Shown: positions 1-9,772 of the stretch, piece after piece | Layout: each line of letters begins with the position of its first letter | Position numbering within the stretch: the stretch's first letter is position 1 | NCBI GenBank assembly: GCA_014529385.2 | Contig: CM043953.1 | Location: 93,131,342-93,195,341 of the forward strand | Source of the DNA: Adiantum capillus-veneris | Taxonomy: Eukaryota; Streptophyta; Polypodiopsida; Polypodiales; Pteridaceae | DNA length: 64,000 bases | Reading direction: 5' to 3' | The notes under the pieces: model-generated | Told to the model about the DNA's origin: nothing | Databases searched by the model: none | Seen by the model: the letters and a program-made list of their open reading frames with translations, nothing else | Program-made: the position numbers and the translations under genes

Positions 1-1122
1 GGTCATGAATGGCGAATTTACTTCCCGATCCCCCTCATTTACATCAATAGCTCCATGTTCGGAGCACGCTTGGCCCGGACCATGGGCCCATGGCATGCAT
101 GTCTTGGCTTAAGCTAACGGGATTAGGCATTGGGAAACCCTCCATGATGCCGTAGTTAGAGGAGGAGTCACTAGCCGCTAGGTTTGGGTCTTGGTTTGTA
201 CTACCTTGGGTCCCTGCCGAGGGCCCGAAACCTGGGTAGGTGAATAATGAGAACTTGCGTAAGTCGAAATTCTCCCTAGTTGCTCCGTCTCTAGCACATG
301 ACCAGAGTGCATATGCATGTGCGTTTGGCACCCTACAAGCACCGACGAATAACCTCGAAGGTTAACCGCTTACTTTTTTAGGTGTCCATTTTCACTCGTT
401 TTTTTATGTTTTTAATATTTTTTTAGTGTTTTCTAATGATTGGTTTTGGAATTAGAGCGTGTGATAGCTCGAAATGAGCGTATCATTCAGAGGGTCGTGG
501 TGTGCTTTACAACACAATGTTCGGTCACCTAAAGCTCCGTTGGTCCTCAAAAATGTCGATTTTTAGCTACGTGTGAGGCTAAAATACGTAATTTTAAAGG
601 ACGACTGAGGCTTGAGCCTGAGCGTGAGCTTGGGCTTGGTCTGGGATTGGGTATGGGAGATATTCCCGATCCCGATTCTACCTTTAGGCTTTTTTAAAAT
701 TTTAAAATTTTTAATTTTTAAAATTTTTTTTGGGATAAGGTCGCCGCGGCCGCGATGTGCGCGCGAGCACACACACCCCTAACCTACCTACTTACCACTA
801 ATATAGATACTGTTGCACACTAACACACTACTACAGTAACTCACTGTTTAACATAACTACTTATTGTTCTTTACACAGAACTAACATTATGGATCTACAA
901 CCTTAATACTAACACTTTATCACAGAGAAAACACAATACTTTTCAAAACCTTATTAACAAAGAAAAACATAGTACCTTTCAATTCCTTATTAACAAAATA
1001 ATACACAGTAGCAAAACAAACTCCTTCTTCTCAACACACACACCTTCCTTCTCTACCTTTCCTACAATTGAAATTACACCACAAAGAAGTACAGAGTGCT
1101 ATTCAAGCTTAGTGTATGGCAT
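1..1122 (-). mobile_element. 5' internal part of a minus-strand LTR retrotransposon (no clear coding)
   Basis: This stretch lies just inside the primer-binding site at 1123-1140, so it should be the leader and start of the internal region of an element reading leftwards and leaving the window. I see no zinc knuckle, protease or other retroelement motif in either strand. The two minus-strand ORFs here (44-331 and 563-772) have no recognisable domain, and the second is mostly low-complexity Lys/Ile. The assignment rests only on the adjacent primer-binding site. Confidence 0.4.
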
Positions 1123-1140
1123 TCCCCGGCAACGGCACCA
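1123..1140 (-). other. Primer-binding site, tRNA-Asp type
   Basis: On the minus strand the sequence reads TGGTGCCGTTGCCGGGGA, one base from the well-known plant gypsy primer-binding site complementary to the 3' end of tRNA-Asp. The sequence immediately to the right, starting TGTGCGCG on the plus strand, would be the end of the 5' LTR. This fixes the element as minus strand, with its body to the left. Confidence 0.75.
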
Positions 1141-1144
1141 AAAA

Positions 1145-1700
1145 TGTGCGCGTCTATCGCAAGTGTGAATGCAAGGAACTTGCCAATACACTGTGTGCAA
1201 GACACAAATGACTCCAAGCACGCAACTAGTCTAAATTAGTAAGCTCAAAGATGACGATGGTGTGTCACTCACCGCTCTACGGTTGCTGTCGTGGAGGATT
1301 CCTCACCGCGAATAAGAGGGAGACGCCACTACGCCATGCTCAACCGCCTTGTCGCCATTGTGCCGCCATCGCAATGCTCGATCACACACTCTCTCTCTCT
1401 CTCTCATGCATACACACACACAAGGAGATGAAGAAGAAGAATATGGAGATGGAGCAAGAGCACTCTTCAATTGCACAAATGAGAGAATAAGTGAATTTTA
1501 GGTTTAGTTGACTTTTATATGAGCTCGCCCCATTCACATTTGGACGCCCATGCTTAACCAACTAATCCCTTGAATGTTCCAGTTAGAGTGCACCTCTCAT
1601 CGGCGATCACTCTTGCCCTTTTCCTATTGGACCGAGAAGCCCGATACCTGACTCTACCAAATAAATAATACGGTGTCCATCTTAGGTGATAGGAATGTGC
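1145..1700 (-). mobile_element. 5' LTR (partial; right boundary not determined)
   Basis: The LTR begins next to the primer-binding site and extends rightwards. A minus-strand TATA box (TATAAAAG, 1511-1519) sits about 370 bp from the LTR end, a normal distance for R plus U5. The second LTR is outside the window, so the right end cannot be placed; 1700 is an arbitrary stop. The short ORFs inside are not convincing genes. Confidence 0.5.
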
Positions 1701-2159
1701 GTGAGGGTTAACATCTATATGTATCTCCAACATCATCCTCATCATGTCAATGTTGTTATTAGTTCATCTACATGCATTCGCAATTTTGATAAGACCTTCA
1801 TTGCATGACATCTCTTAGCAGTCCCTCTAATTTTGGTGCTCATGTGCTCAAACAACTCTCTAAACATATCAATACATAGAGAAGAAGATGAGAGGAGAAG
1901 TTTTTTGGAGCAATCCCATGACACTTGTAAGCTATATGTGATGGGGTTTGGAGCTCAGATGTTCTACTCAACTGGGAACTTAAATAACCAATCTACGATG
2001 GGAATTTCCTCTTCTTATTCATATATGCTCCCCTCGCACCCTACGTACGCCCACACACACACGCATTAGAAGAGAAAATTTTCAAGTAAATTCTAATAGC
2101 AGAGAAACAATCACAAGAGGCCTCAATATCGATGGTGTGAGATGGAATTTGGAGTCTTG

Positions 2160-2162
<3 letters not shown>

Positions 2163-2230
<68 letters not shown>
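2163..2230. repeat. (AG)n microsatellite
   Basis: About 34 uninterrupted AG dinucleotides. A second, similar array lies at 2362-2424. The sequence between and around them (1700-2160 and 2230-2360) has no recognised gene. Confidence 0.97.
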
Positions 2231-2232
<2 letters not shown>

Positions 2233-2358
2233 TCATTGGAGCAATCCCAAGGGGTTCCAAGAGGCCTTCTGACACTATCTACCTGACGAGTCTTAAATTA
2301 AAGTCTATTGCAATTTGCCTCAAAGATCTAGAAGAGGAGTCTTGAGAAAAAGTCCTCT

Positions 2359-2361
<3 letters not shown>

Positions 2362-2424
<63 letters not shown>
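2362..2424. repeat. (AG)n microsatellite
   Basis: About 31 AG units. It follows a short purine-rich segment resembling the one before the array at 2163, so the two arrays may be a local duplication. Confidence 0.97.
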
Positions 2425-2427
<3 letters not shown>

Positions 2428-2571
2428 CTTTTCACTAAAGAAGCGGAGAAAAGGTTGAGTGTTGGCAACATCCATGTGTCAAGCATTGGGATTTTGTGCT
2501 AAAATTTTCTCAACAGCTCAATGTATATGTGTGTCAACTTCCCATCCCACATCTAGCTAGATCATGCATGC

Positions 2572-2812
2572 ATATTCCAAGCCCAAAAATAGGCAATGTT
2601 TGGCTGTAGCTGCCAAACATTGCCTATAGCTCTAGCCGAGGGAATTTTAGAGGGAGAGGATGGTGCATAGCTGTGAAGGTCTTTTAGTATAATAAAAGTA
2701 TATTCATGCATGCATATTCCAAGCCCAAAAATAGGCAATGTTTAGTTGTAGCTTTCAAACATTGCCTATAGCTCTATAAATGTGAAGGTCTTTTAGGATG
2801 ATAAAAGTATAG
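2572..2812. repeat. Tandem duplication of a hairpin-forming unit
   Basis: A unit of about 132 bp starting with TCATGCATGCATATTCC at 2572 is repeated at 2704. Each copy has an inverted repeat. In the first it is a perfect 16-bp stem (2589-2604 with 2612-2627) and a 7-base loop. In the second the stem is about 13 bp (2731-2743 with 2756-2768). The unit could be a small MITE-like element or a structured non-coding repeat; no ORF crosses it. Confidence 0.75.
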
Positions 2813-3227
2813 ATAAAGTGTGACATGTCTATGGGTGCAAGGTGGGGGCTTCTTTGGTGGCCATATATGAACTACTATAGGGAAAGGCTCAACATCACCA
2901 GCTGGCTGAGATATCACACCCACCACCTATTATGGAATGGATGATAAGAAGGTTGAGACAAACATTTATGGTCATGTGTGCATGATCTAGCAGGTAAAAA
3001 AATCTGAGTCATGGGAATGAGTCATGGGAAAGTGGCCGAGAGTAGCTAGCAAGACATTAAATAATCCAATCAGACATAGGCTTTGTAGTTAGTTCAATAA
3101 AGTCCCCTTATCCCAAAATGGAATGTAAATAGCCTCATTTATGAATTGACCCTTTTTATCAATAAATATAAATACATGCCTAGAGGAATCTAGGTCACTC
3201 TACCCATTGGGGGATGATTGTACCCGA

Positions 3228-3229
3228 TG

Positions 3230-3314
<85 letters not shown>
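3228..3314. repeat. (CT)n(CA)n compound microsatellite
   Basis: A short CT run passes into about 33 CA units. No gene is seen between the hairpin duplication and this array. Confidence 0.95.
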
Positions 3315-3317
<3 letters not shown>

Positions 3318-3540
3318 GCACGGTACCCTCATTCTAGAGGGGCGTGCATGCAAGTATAGGTGAGTTCTCATCATAAAAAAATTTGTGTTCACAAAAGTGG
3401 TATTAGAGCCTAGGAATATGGTTTGATCAATTTCAACACTATGAAGGCTACGGATGCAAAGATAAGTGCAGCTTTGATCCCAAGTAGTATTATTATGATT
3501 AATAAATTGCTTAAATTTCCATTAATTGCATGGTGTCTTT

Positions 3541-3775
3541 GCTAATCACATCTTAATTGCATGTAGCAGTAGGTAAAATTCATCTTTGATGGGATTCGAA
3601 CCCATATCTTCCCCTTTATGAAGAAAGGGAGCACCACCATTTGTGTTATAGAGATTCTAATCACATTCTTAATTGCATGTAGCAGCAAGGAAAATTCATC
3701 TATGATGGTATTCAAACCCATATCTTGCCCTTCATGAAGAAAGGGAGCACGACCATTTGTGCTACAAAGATGTAG
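3541..3775 (-). mobile_element. Tandem pair of tRNA-derived SINE-like units
   Basis: Two copies of a unit of about 115 bp sit head to tail, each starting on the plus strand with a shared segment ending TTGCATGTAGCAG. On the minus strand each has an A-box-like sequence (TAGCACAAATGGTCG at 3764-3750; TAACACAAATGGTGG at 3648-3634). About 45 bp further comes a B box: GGTTCGAATCC in the copy ending at 3591, degraded to GGTTTGAATACC in the other. The spacing and B box match an internal pol III promoter. No clean tRNA cloverleaf could be drawn, so I call these SINE heads or tRNA pseudogenes, not tRNA genes. Confidence 0.65.
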
Positions 3776-4706
3776 GCGTACGACAAATGAGGACACATAC
3801 AAGCAAAGAGTCGGTGGTGAGGCAAAGCCACAAGAAACATAAGATCATAATTAGATCACAAGTGATCAATAAAGACACTCAAGAAAATTGAAGCAACTGG
3901 AGGCGAAGAATTTTTTTTGGCATAACACTGAGGTGTTGGGGCTTCTTGCTCAACTGGCCATGGAACAAGGTCCTTCAAATGACCATTGTAATAAACTTTT
4001 ACCCACTTTTATATACAAAGTGAGACTTAATCTCATGCTCCCAGTGTGCAAGCTACGCAGAGGGGAAAAGCTTCCATGCATTCAGTGTTAGCTATAGCCC
4101 TACCACAAGCCAGCAAGTGGAGGTATACTCACCCTTGCCTCCCTCACCTTCTCCTCTTTGCGCAAGTCCCCCTTCCTGCAACCAACATTTTTCATCAGCT
4201 ATAGATGGTCACCCCCCTTATAATATCCAATTGGCAGTTGTTTCTTGCCCAGCCTTGGCCGCATCCCCAACCACTACCATAGGTTAGCACCCAAATAGGA
4301 GGTATTGCTTGACTATTTTGTAGGTGAACAATCGCAACAACAACCACTTTTTTCTCTCATTTGACGAGTAGCAGAACCTAACATCGGATTTCTAGTGTGG
4401 TGAAAAAAATTTGTCAGCAGACAACATGCATGACACCATGTACTCCCATTTTGAGTGGTCATCAATCCTTCAACCCACTAGCTCCCACAAACCGCCCATC
4501 ACCATGCAATGGTGCCCGCAACTTTATCTACATGTGGGCAAAAACTATGGTGGGTAGAAAATATCCACCCGCCTACCTCAAGTAGCTCATATAGCCGTAG
4601 CTTTAGGACTACCTTTACTTTTTATTTTTCTTTAAAATTGGAAAACAACCTGCCACGACAACAATACACTCGTTGTTTTGGGACCAGAATCTGGGTCCCA
4701 TTCTCC

Positions 4707-4708
<2 letters not shown>
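3776..4708. other. Intergenic, no recognisable gene
   Basis: Short ORFs at 3888-4091 and 4397-4585 have no identifiable domain and no flanking gene signals. I see no repeat or RNA gene here. Confidence 0.5.

Positions 4709-4757
<49 letters not shown>
4709..4757. repeat. (CT)n microsatellite
   Basis: About 24 CT units, about 100 bp before a very long CA array. Confidence 0.96.
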
Positions 4758-4760
<3 letters not shown>

Positions 4761-4852
4761 CAATTAGCCATCCTTTCATGACCTCTTGCTCATTCTGCCA
4801 ACTAGCCCCTACCCTTCCCAACCACACGCAATCGCCGCAATATCTCCCTCTC

Positions 4853-4997
<145 letters not shown>

Positions 4998-5454
4998 GGC
5001 ATCAAGCTCTCCTCCCTCATCATCTCCATACCTTGCATCTTTCATAAAAATCTTGTAAGAGGCGTGCACAAAAGAAATTCACACACACATTGGGCTGGTT
5101 GTGGTAGTTTTACCACTCCGCCCTCCTCTTCTTAATATACACTTGCTTCTTGAAAGATAGCTGATGATGTCACTATCTATGGGTTTTTGGATGAATTGTG
5201 TATCCCCAATATTTGAGCACAACTACTTAGTGTGCTGCTCTATCGCGACAAAACATGATGCTCCATCACGATCGCTTGGCCTGCTGCTTAGTTGATTCAT
5301 CTCCATATGCCATGTGTGTGAACAAATATCATAGGAGATCTTGGAGGCTATTAGCAAGGTGTCCTACCTTAATTAGGGATCTTTTGGATTGGACCCACCG
5401 CACAACTTATGGTCTTCATATCAAATCACGAACTTTGAAGTGTTGCATCATGCC

Positions 5455-6510
5455 GAACTATGACTCCCTTTTTCTTGATCCACTCACTACAGAGCAACAG
5501 ATTGAGCTTCTACAACAAGACATCCAAGAGCTCCAACACCAACTTGCGGAATGTGGGAAACGCGATTGAGACAAAGAATTTAGTGATGAGTGACTTGCAA
5601 GATTCTCAAGGAAACTTTTGACAACCAAGTGAATCGTGAAGACCAAAAAATTAATCATTGTGCCTCACCTTCTCCCACTAAGATGGCCACAAAATTGATA
5701 ACGTCGTCCTTTCTTGGCTTAGCCAATCTAATGATTACTTTGGTGAAGAATCCTTTTTTGAGAAGTTTAAGGTCAAACATGCCATTAACCAATTGACTGA
5801 TAAGGCATCGCTATGCTGGAACGTCACTACCAACATCACACAATTCCCAACCACTTGGAAAGAGTTTCAAGACCAAATCAAGCACATCTTTCTCCCACCC
5901 CAATTCCACTTATAAGGCTCGACCTACCTGGTTCGCTTTCTCTTGGATAGAAGGCAACACGGTGAGCCAATACACTAAAAGATTTTGGCAATGCCTGCTA
6001 CTTCTACACATGATGGAGGATGTCCCAGAACAAACGCTCCAAATCAAGTATGAAAATGGAATCCACCTAGGTATTCAAGCCAAGCCCCATTCTTTGAATC
6101 CAACATCTCTCTACAAGGCAATTTCTTATGCACATGTTGCTCAAAAGGAGATCAATTTGATCATGCAAATGCTACAAGTTAATCAACCATGACATCAACC
6201 ACCTCCTTTCAAAATTTTTTAATGCTACAACAATAATATAACCCCAATAATTATCGGACATCGTGCACTCGCAATGTCACACCACGTCCATGCATTGCCT
6301 TTACCTCTGGTCCACAATGCCCTACATTTGGGCAACCACCTCACAATTTTGTGCCACAACATGCTGCACCCACCACTGCACATCCCACAAACAATCTTCC
6401 TCGCATAGTGTGTCATCATTGTCACGGGATTGGCCATGTCATGGACAATTTTTCTCTCAACCGCCAACGCCCCAATCATGTGGTCCAATTTCATAATCGG
6501 GTTAATTTTA
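5455..6510 (+). pseudogene. Ty3/gypsy-like gag remnant
   Basis: Pieces of a capsid-type gag are spread over two or three frames. There is an N-terminal coiled segment near 5458-5569 (TTEQQIELLQQDIQELQHQL). A capsid-like segment at 5780-6190 contains the phrase WKEFQDQIKHIF and the open stretch 5962-6192. A CCHC-type zinc knuckle near 6408-6460 reads CHHCHGIGHVMDNF, where the last cysteine has become Phe. Several stops and frameshifts separate the pieces. No protease or pol follows; a GA microsatellite begins 200 bp downstream. The family is assigned by general resemblance only. Confidence 0.6.
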
Positions 6511-6720
6511 TTTGCGAGTTAATCAATTTGTGTTTTTTTGCTAAAGGTGATGCTTTTTCGAGTTTATAGAAGCATGTATTTCACTCATATGTATGCTCTC
6601 TAAGGTGGCGTTGTGGTATGTTAAATAAGTACCGAGGGAAGGAGAGAGAAGAAGGATTAGATGGAGAGAGAAAAACATACTTGTGAAATAGAGATAGGAT
6701 CGAGGTATGAGAGTACCGAC

Positions 6721-6723
<3 letters not shown>

Positions 6724-6809
<86 letters not shown>
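6724..6809. repeat. (GA)n microsatellite
   Basis: About 43 GA units. The Arg-Glu and Ser-Leu open frames through it are artefacts of the repeat. Confidence 0.97.
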
Positions 6810-6811
<2 letters not shown>

Positions 6812-7061
6812 CTAAGAGTGGGAGATGGGGGGGAGAGAGGAAAGATAGGTTCAAAATGAAAAAAGTCCGGCTCAAGTTTGGGCAAGAAGGTTCTCAAGCC
6901 GGTTCAAATTATTTCATTTAGTAACTTGGTATAGAATTTTTTATGTGTTGGTTTAATGTATATATTTTATAAATATCCCACATTTTAATTGAGATGAAAG
7001 TGGAGTTACGTAAAAGTGGAGTTTTGTTGTGAAGAAGGAGGTTGTGTGCACGTTTTCTACT

Positions 7062-7216
<155 letters not shown>

Positions 7217-7261
7217 TTGTTCATATGCGTGTGAAAAGGCTCCAAAGCCGGGTCCACAAAT

Positions 7262-7605
7262 AATGTTTTCCGAGCCCTTAGAGAGGTAGTTAGTGGTGGT
7301 TACTCATTGCACTATTATATGCTTATAGTATTCATAGGGGAATAATAATCATAGTGTTTCCCGAGCCCTTAGAGAGGCAGTTAGTGGTGTCTACTCATTG
7401 CACTATTAGATGCTTATAAATTTTATAGGGGAATAATAATCGTAGTGACAAATCATGCATATTTTATTGCACGTCCCACTTTAAAAGTTAGTGGTGGACT
7501 AGTAGACGATTATAATATTCATAGGGGCATAATATTCATATTGAAAAATCATGCATATATTATTGCATGCTCCAATTTAGCAGTTAGCATATGTTGCGTG
7601 GGACC
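7262..7605. repeat. Degenerate tandem repeat, unit about 90 bp
   Basis: Three to four diverging copies share CCGAGCCCTTAGAGAGG (first two copies only), GTTAGTGG, a CACTATTA-like core and CATAGGGG followed by an A/T-rich segment. Later copies are more diverged. The array lies upstream of the TATA box at 7674 and could form part of that promoter region. Confidence 0.7.
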
Positions 7606-7673
7606 CCTCATGTCACTAACACATGCCACTCTTCCATCACTATCAATGCTTTTTGAGAGCATGCTGCTTTAGC

Positions 7674-7682
7674 CTATATAAA
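7674..7682 (+). promoter_or_regulatory. TATA box
   Basis: The sequence CCTATATAAATG is a good plant TATA element, 90-95 bp before the ATG of the ORF at 7769. No transcript evidence is available. Confidence 0.45.
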
Positions 7683-7768
7683 TGTTACAAGGCAAGTAGC
7701 ATATGCTGCACAAGTGAATCGGAGGTGCTAATCAAGAGATATTTTTTCATTTTCCCTGTGTTTATACA

Positions 7769-8125
7769 ATGCCTATAGGATATGCAACTACTGGTAATGA
7801 GGTAGTTGAAAAAATCCATGAAGAGCTTCACCAACTCCCCCCCAATCCACCCCTTGAAGAAAAGAAGACGTTTACACAGAGAGAGTGTGACACAAACAAG
7901 GAGATCCGGATGTTCAACCACCTTAATCGCGCTCGCAACACCGGAGACCAGAAACTCAATGATGGCTTTGAGACAATGCGAGAAGCTCTGGGCAAGTGGG
8001 AGACATGAGGGTACATAGACAGCTCTCGAAGGGCCGCTTTACAGGCGGAGATTGACCATTTGCTTGTCTGCAAACGCACAATCAACCTGGTCGACATCTC
8101 TGGCTCTAATGTGGTAGAAGATTGA
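7769..8125 (+). pseudogene. Small ORF of about 118 codons with one internal TGA
   Basis: From the ATG at 7769 the frame is open for 79 codons to TGA (8006-8008). It then continues in the same frame for 38 codons to a TGA at 8123-8125. The protein is charged and probably helical (EVVEKIHEELHQLPPNPP; later RRAALQAEIDHLLVCKRT). I do not recognise it. The consistent frame on both sides of the stop suggests a once longer protein, a stop-containing pseudogene, or an intron spanning the TGA. It faces the methyltransferase-like gene tail to tail, 1.65 kb away. A weak open stretch at 8544-8732 might be a further exon, but nothing supports that directly. Confidence 0.4.
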
Positions 8126-8750
8126 GGCAAGATTTAAATAATTATGCACTAAATATATATAGTTAAATAAATATGCACTAGCACATGATAAATTGTACTA
8201 GTGTGATGCAAGTTGTACTCTGTGTGTGTGTGTGTGCGTGCAGGTTTGATTCCCTACCTAATCATGTAAACAACTTATTTTAATTATATGATGCTTATTT
8301 TAACTATATGATGGTGTTCCACTCTTCAGTCCCTTGGCGAGAATAATTCATATGTCTCTGTCTGACTAATTATTATTGAAGTAGCTGTGATACTTTTAAT
8401 CGGCATGGTCTACTAACACATCTTCAAGATCTATCATAATTTAGGGTATTGTTGATATCTTGTAGCTAAATTGAACCGCCAAATGTAACTACAAGCTGTT
8501 TGAAAGCCAAACGTAAAGAAAAGCTATGTGAGTTTTATATATAATGCAAGAAAAAGATGAGCACGTCTTTAGTATTTACCCTACTTTTAGTAGAATGTTG
8601 TTTCCTGTCTATGTAGGTGTTGTTGCAAACAAGGATGAATGCCTAATAAGCCAATTTGAAACTAGGAATGTAAAAAATATTGATGGTTGTACTTGTTTGG
8701 GTAGAGACCTCAAAGTAATGATACACGCATAGACTTTTGCATATAAAATA
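8126..8750. other. Intergenic, no recognisable gene
   Basis: AT-rich sequence with a short TG run at 8220-8238 and one weak ORF (8544-8732) without identifiable features. Confidence 0.5.
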
Positions 8751-8754
8751 GTAA

Positions 8755-8900
8755 TTAAGAACACTTTACTGAGTTGAAGAACTGCATACGTACATAAATA
8801 CACACATATAAATAACTATATATATTGTATAAACAAGTACTTAAAAACACTTTACCGAGTTGAAGAACTACTTACGTACATAAACACACACATATAAATA
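8755..8900. repeat. Two-copy direct repeat
   Basis: A segment of about 60 bp containing ACACTTTACTGAGTTGAAGA at 8760 recurs at 8847 with a few changes. Both copies end in a run of ATAAATA. Confidence 0.7.
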
Positions 8901-8904
8901 AATA

Positions 8905-9008
8905 AATAAAAAGATATTATATATATAATATAAATATTATATATATAATATAAATATTATATATATAATATAAATATTATATATATAATATAAATATTAT
9001 ATATAAAA
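8905..9008. repeat. AT minisatellite, unit about 20 bp
   Basis: Four to five near-perfect copies of a purely A/T unit of about 20 bp (ATTATATATATAATATAAAT). Each copy is itself nearly palindromic. Confidence 0.85.
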
Positions 9009-9039
9009 CTATATATATTGTTAGACCGACAGTGTAAAG

Positions 9040-9510
9040 AAATACTGCCAAGCAATCAAAATTTTGACAGCATAACAACGTGAAAAATTTTGACAGCATA
9101 ACAACGTGAAAAATAAAAAAAAACCCATTCCATACTTGCTTCCGTGAAAGCTTGCCTAACTTTTGTTAAGCTTTCCCATTCTATACTTGCTTCCGTGAAG
9201 CTTGCCTAACTTTTGCGTATACATGAAACCATGATTATGTTTCTAAACATGAACAAAAAGCATGATTATATTCACAAGCAATCAAAATTTCGGCAGCATA
9301 ACGACGCAAAAATTCAAACAAAAAAATTTCCCATTCCATACTTGCTTCCGTGAAGCTTGACTAACTTTTTTGTATACATGAAACCATGATTATGTTTTCA
9401 AACATGAACAAAAAGCATGATTATATTGACAAGCAATCAAAATTTCAGCAGCATAACGGCATGAAAATTCAAACTAAAAAAATCCCCATTCCATACGTGC
9501 TTCCGTGCAG
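9040..9510. repeat. Tandem repeat downstream of the methyltransferase gene
   Basis: Three tandem units of about 160 bp carry the core CAGCATAAC at 9068, 9094, 9294 and 9449. The core is followed by an A-rich run and CCCATTCCATACTTGC. The array ends about 260 bp beyond the stop codon of the minus-strand gene. The same core and A-rich/CCATTC context recur upstream of that gene (13325, 13745, 14133) in the same orientation. Confidence 0.8.
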
Positions 9511-9772
9511 CAGCGAATGCTCACGGGAAGAAGAAATTATATACGCAAAAAAGCATGTGTTGGTATATTACTTTGGTAAATCCAAAGCTCTCAACTAAAT
9601 TCTATCTAGCATAATAAATATGAAATCATGGCTGAATTGATAAGGACGATCAACACCAACAACATGTCTTCAGTAATACCAAAAAAGTGGCACCCAAACA
9701 CCATGGTCACACGTCGTTCCATAAAAATCACAAACTAGAAAAACCGATAGATAATACCAATGTTGATGTCAA

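Noticed and set aside
3541-3775. Functional tRNA genes
   Set aside because: Box A and B are present, but arms and anticodon stem do not form a good cloverleaf and the units are tandem, so SINE heads are more likely.
6541-6921. ORFs rich in Arg-Glu or Ser-Leu
   Set aside because: They run through the (GA)n array. A similar case occurs at 7016-7289.
7262-7605. CRISPR-like array of regular repeats
   Set aside because: Units are degenerate, about 90 bp, without short identical repeats and unique spacers, and the context is a plant genome. The same holds for 62070-62300.
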